Assembly: GCA_001642005.1 (NCBI GenBank)
Contig: LWCA01000624.1
Span: 1-21,799, forward strand
DNA: 21,799 bases
Origin: Intoshia linei
Lineage: Eukaryota > Orthonectida > Rhopaluridae
Direction: 5' to 3'
Under the pieces are notes generated by a model. The model saw nothing but the letters and a program-made list of their open reading frames with translations. It ran no database searches and was not told the origin of the DNA. Position 1 is the first letter of the stretch; every line of letters starts with the position of its first letter. Made by a program: the position numbers and the translations under genes. Shown here piece by piece: positions 19,501 through 21,799 of the stretch.

Positions 19501-21799
19501 TGACAATGTTGTTGAACGACGAAGATACCTGCTTAAGATGTGGTTTAGCTGTTACAGGAGGTACTCCATACTGGAATGAATTAACTTCTACGTGTTTAAG
19601 TAATTTAATATTTCAATTTACAATGAGGACATCAATTAAATTTTTATTCAGATTGCCCTTTAAATTGTCTTGAATGTATAGACAATTCAATATGTACTAA
19701 GTGTATTATTGGATATTATTTCAATAATGAAAACGTAGCTTGTGAAGGTTATCTAAAACTATAAAACTAATTACATACATTGCAGAATCTACGATTGTTA
19801 AGAAATAACACCCTAAAAATTTTTTGATGAAAAATATTTGAAGCGTCATTGAGGGATATTAAGTAGATTAGGTTCAGCTTTGTATATTAAATATATTCTA
19901 TTTCATTATCACTACAATATTAATTAAATTATATATTCGATTTATTTTTAGCCTGCTTATCTGGTTGTCTCGTCTGTGCAAGCGTCGATATATGCTCTGA
20001 TTGTGGAGTTGGATATTTTTTCAATTCTGAAAGTTTAAATTGTGAAGGTTAGATTTAATTTTGATTAAAATTTAATTGCATAGTGGTTTCCACCACGTTC
20101 GGTATGGTTGCATATATTAATAATTAATTAATTATCCATTAATAATTCCATGATTAAATGCAATTTCGTGTTGAGTTTAACGGAACTGTATTTCCAATTT
20201 GAAACTTCCAAACATATCAAAAAAAATTTAAAATACTAAATATATTTATATATTATTTCTTATATCTTGTATATCGTAAAATATTTTGATGATATTGAAT
20301 TCAACAAATTTAGTTATTAATTAAAATCAATCAATATTTAAAAATATTAGTTAAATTTTATTTAGATTGTGTTACAAATTGTAACGAATGTACTGACAAA
20401 TTTTCTTGTCAAGAATGTGCCATAAATACGTATTTTGACGTGAATATATGTAAAGGTAATTATTATAATAATATTTATTTGTATTATTAATATTATTAAA
20501 TTGATATAAATTTATTAAATTATTTGTTAATTAAATTTATTTGATTATATTTTTAAATTTAGAGTGTATCAATAATTGTATTGAATGTTCAACAAATAGG
20601 TCATGTTCAAAATGTGCAATTACTTATTATGTGAGACACGATCGAACGACTATAGTTTGTGAAAGTAAAATTTTTATTATTCATCTATACATTTTAAAGG
20701 TTGTCCTCAAAATTGTGATTTTTGTTTATCATTCGATAAATGTACACTTTGTTCAGAAGGCTACTGTGTTGTCGAATCCACTGGATTATGTATTGGTAAT
20801 ATAGAAAACATTATAGCTTATACATATCTAATATATGATAAATAAAAATTAAGCTACAAATGAAAAATGCAAAATGTGCAGAGAAGTGTTCGTTGGAAAA
20901 CTGATTCAAATAGATTGTTTAGATTGCATTGATCGATATCAACTCGAAGTTTGCAAACGTATTTTTGTTTATTTACGTAACGTTATTATATTATTAAGCA
21001 TGCAGCGTTGGTTGTAAAATTTGCTTAGCCAATGATATATGTGATATTTGTCAGTACGGGTACTTTAAAAGCGAGTTAGTGTGTTTAGGTATTTTTATTT
21101 GATGTAAAATTAGTGATATTTTATAATTATGTATTATCAGCATGCCCAAAAGATTGTAAAGTTTGTGAAAATTCAACTAGTTGCGTAAAATGCAATCAAC
21201 CTACCATATATTACAGTCAGTCTTTAAATCAGTGTTACGGTTAATTTTTTATTAACCATGTTAGCATTTCATAATTAGCGTGTCGACACGGCTGTAAAGA
21301 TTGTTTGGATGGTGTCACGTGTTCATCATGTATTATTGGATTCTTGCTATTTGAAGAAACATCCGTTTGTGAACGTATCTGCGTAGTATATATTATATGA
21401 TTATTTTTAGCTTGTCCGAAAAATTGTTTATCGTGCTCGACAGCCGATACCTGCAATGCTTGTATATTTAAAAATATGTATTTCGATCAGACAGTCAAAT
21501 CATGTCAATGTATATATCCTGTAATGGGATTACTATAAATAAATTAATAGATTGCCGACATGGTTGTAAAACTTGCGTCAATTCTTTAAATTGTTTGAAA
21601 TGTACAGAGTTGTTTATTTTTGACCCCATTAGCAATTTATGCATAGGTTTATTCCATTTATATATTATTATACGTTTCTAGCTTGTGGTGAAAACTGCCT
21701 TGACTTTGAAAAACCTTGTGAAATCGGTTACTATCTAAAAACCAAAGAAAACACACGGCAGTGCATAAGTAATACTTTTAGCCATACTAGTTTGGTTTT
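10510..21799 (+). CDS. Giant secreted cysteine-rich repeat protein, 3' end outside window
   Basis: No named ortholog recognised. From ATG 10510-10512, exon 1 encodes MKFDFFYILLFLIYQTFVQS, a clear signal peptide with likely cleavage after Q-S. I trace 42 coding exons to 21768 (3,883 coding bases, about 1,294 codons) with no stop. The gene continues beyond the edge from a GTAATA donor at 21769. With one exception (the phase-0 intron at 14594-14627), all introns are phase 1, and most exons encode one repeat of 30-37 residues. The dominant repeat is C-x3-C-x2-C-x5-C-x2-C, an aromatic (often G-Y/F), then C. This resembles furin-like/growth-factor-receptor cysteine repeats and the secreted or surface cysteine-rich proteins of many parasites, but no enzymatic domain is visible. 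No membrane segment occurs after the signal in this window, so secreted versus membrane-anchored cannot be decided. A break into two genes at the 2.3-kb intron is possible but no second signal peptide is seen. Confidence 0.85.
12215..12243. repeat. TG-rich microsatellite
   Basis: Imperfect (TG)n run: TTTGTGTATGTGTGTGGATG continuing as TGTGTGTG. It lies inside intron 7 of the cysteine-rich gene. Confidence 0.75.
12519..12590 (-). other. tRNA-like remnant (A-box and B-box spacing)
   Basis: On the minus strand, AGTTCGATTCCC (12530-12520 region) is a near-perfect tRNA T-loop/B-box. About 45 bases upstream, ACAGTTGCAACAGAG resembles a D-arm/A-box. Stems do not pair properly and no sensible anticodon arm can be folded by eye, so this is not a working tRNA. 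It could be a tRNA pseudogene or the head of a SINE. Confidence 0.35.
14810..15487 (+). other. 678-nt intron 21 of the cysteine-rich gene
   Basis: GTATTA donor and TGTTTAG acceptor, phase 1. AT-rich interior with no open frame, inverted-repeat pair or RNA gene that I can support. Confidence 0.65.
15679..16700. mobile_element. Mariner/Tc1-type inverted-repeat element, no transposase left
   Basis: Perfect 12-bp inverted ends TTGAGGTGTTAA / TTAACACCTCAA, with partial similarity continuing (ATGTTTTC versus CTTTTTC). TA flanks each end (15677-15678, 16701-16702), the Tc1/mariner insertion signature, and the end sequence resembles mariner termini. At 1,022 bp it is near mariner size. I find no catalytic D-N-A-R-P-H or S-P-D-L motif in any frame, so the interior is decayed or unrelated filler. 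A short palindrome, ATAACTTAT/ATAAGTTAT, lies near 15777-15799. Confidence 0.7.
16993..17000. repeat. Left target-site duplication ATTGACAC
   Basis: Exact 8-bp copy of 17245-17252, flanking the 17001-17244 MITE. Confidence 0.9.
17001..17244. mobile_element. hAT-type MITE, 244 bp, built of CAATTAATTG palindromes
   Basis: The left end CAAGGATTAGAATTAATTGA and the inverse complement of the right end, CAGGGATTGGAAATAATTGA, differ at only three positions in 20. Exact 8-bp target duplications ATTGACAC flank it. The interior is made largely of the palindrome CAATTAATTG (five copies) separated by A/T runs, so a single strand could fold extensively. It has no coding capacity. Confidence 0.93.
17245..17252. 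repeat. Right target-site duplication ATTGACAC
   Basis: Exact 8-bp copy of 16993-17000. Confidence 0.9.
18766..19184 (+). other. 419-nt intron 28 of the cysteine-rich gene
   Basis: GTATTA donor and ATTTAG acceptor, phase 1. Nothing recognisable inside beyond AT-rich filler. Confidence 0.6.
20048..20365 (+). other. 318-nt intron 32 of the cysteine-rich gene
   Basis: GTTAGA donor and ATTTAG acceptor, phase 1. AT-rich, no further feature seen. Confidence 0.6.

Larger units (their letters stand above)
18670..21768 (+). other. Cysteine-rich gene block 3 (exons 28-42): return of six-Cys repeats
   Basis: Exons: 18670-18765, 19185-19259, 19492-19599, 19652-19747, 19952-20047, 20366-20455, 20563-20664, 20700-20795, 20854-20958, 20999-21088, 21141-21239, 21279-21374, 21411-21509, 21551-21646 and 21682-21768. 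Exons 29-30 are still of the four-cysteine kind. Most others fit C-x3-C-x2-C-x5-C-x2-C-x(10-12)-C, for example CPLNCLECIDNSICTKC. Exon 36 has a different spacing (CKMC...CLDC). Exon 42 lacks one C-x-x-C pair. The repetition suggests recent tandem exon duplication. Confidence 0.82.

Noticed and set aside
21241-21456. Minus-strand frame at the right end
   Set aside because: Antisense to exons 39-40 of the cysteine-rich gene.
1-21799. CRISPR arrays, bacterial operons or riboswitches
   Set aside because: Spliceosomal introns and animal proteins show this is eukaryotic nuclear DNA; no regular spacer-repeat array is present.

Overview
This is AT-rich eukaryotic nuclear DNA from an animal. Three gene products match proteins found in animals: a SMIM15-like membrane microprotein, the ubiquitin-binding WD40-PFU-PUL protein PLAA (Doa1/Ufd3) and the ribosome-biogenesis WD40 protein WDR18 (Ipi3). 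Introns are GT-AG and many are extremely short, 31 to 54 nt. Very short introns, tight gene spacing and high AT suggest a small-genome metazoan. A simplified parasite such as an orthonectid (Intoshia-like) would fit, but the sequence alone does not prove it.

Layout, left to right. Positions 3-119 hold the last coding segment of a hAT transposase. A single-exon SMIM15-like gene lies on the minus strand (640-837). A small hAT-type MITE and a decayed relative follow (1041-1301, 1412-about 1500). PLAA occupies 1762-4532 on the minus strand in ten exons. WDR18 starts only 86 bp away on the plus strand and runs to 9330 in nine exons. Its fourth intron is 3.0 kb and filled with transposon debris: a hAT MITE with perfect target-site duplication, and a broken Tc1 element apparently nested in a pogo/Tigger-like remnant. 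After 1.2 kb of unrecognised intergenic DNA, a very large secreted cysteine-rich protein gene begins at 10510 and continues past the right edge. I trace 42 coding exons (about 1,294 codons). Almost every exon is one cysteine repeat bounded by phase-1 introns. Its larger introns carry a mariner-like inverted-repeat element, another hAT MITE and a degenerate hAT-like element containing a tRNA-like stretch.

PLAA (ubiquitin/p97 pathway) and WDR18 (60S ribosome maturation) are housekeeping genes that appear to share one divergent promoter. The cysteine-rich gene is the unusual locus. It looks like a modular secreted or surface protein built by repeated exon duplication, with a six-cysteine repeat class at both ends and a four-cysteine, tryptophan-bearing class in the middle. 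I recognise no named family for the whole protein. Splice sites were placed by eye using reading phase, cysteine spacing and family alignment from memory. No transcript or database evidence was available.
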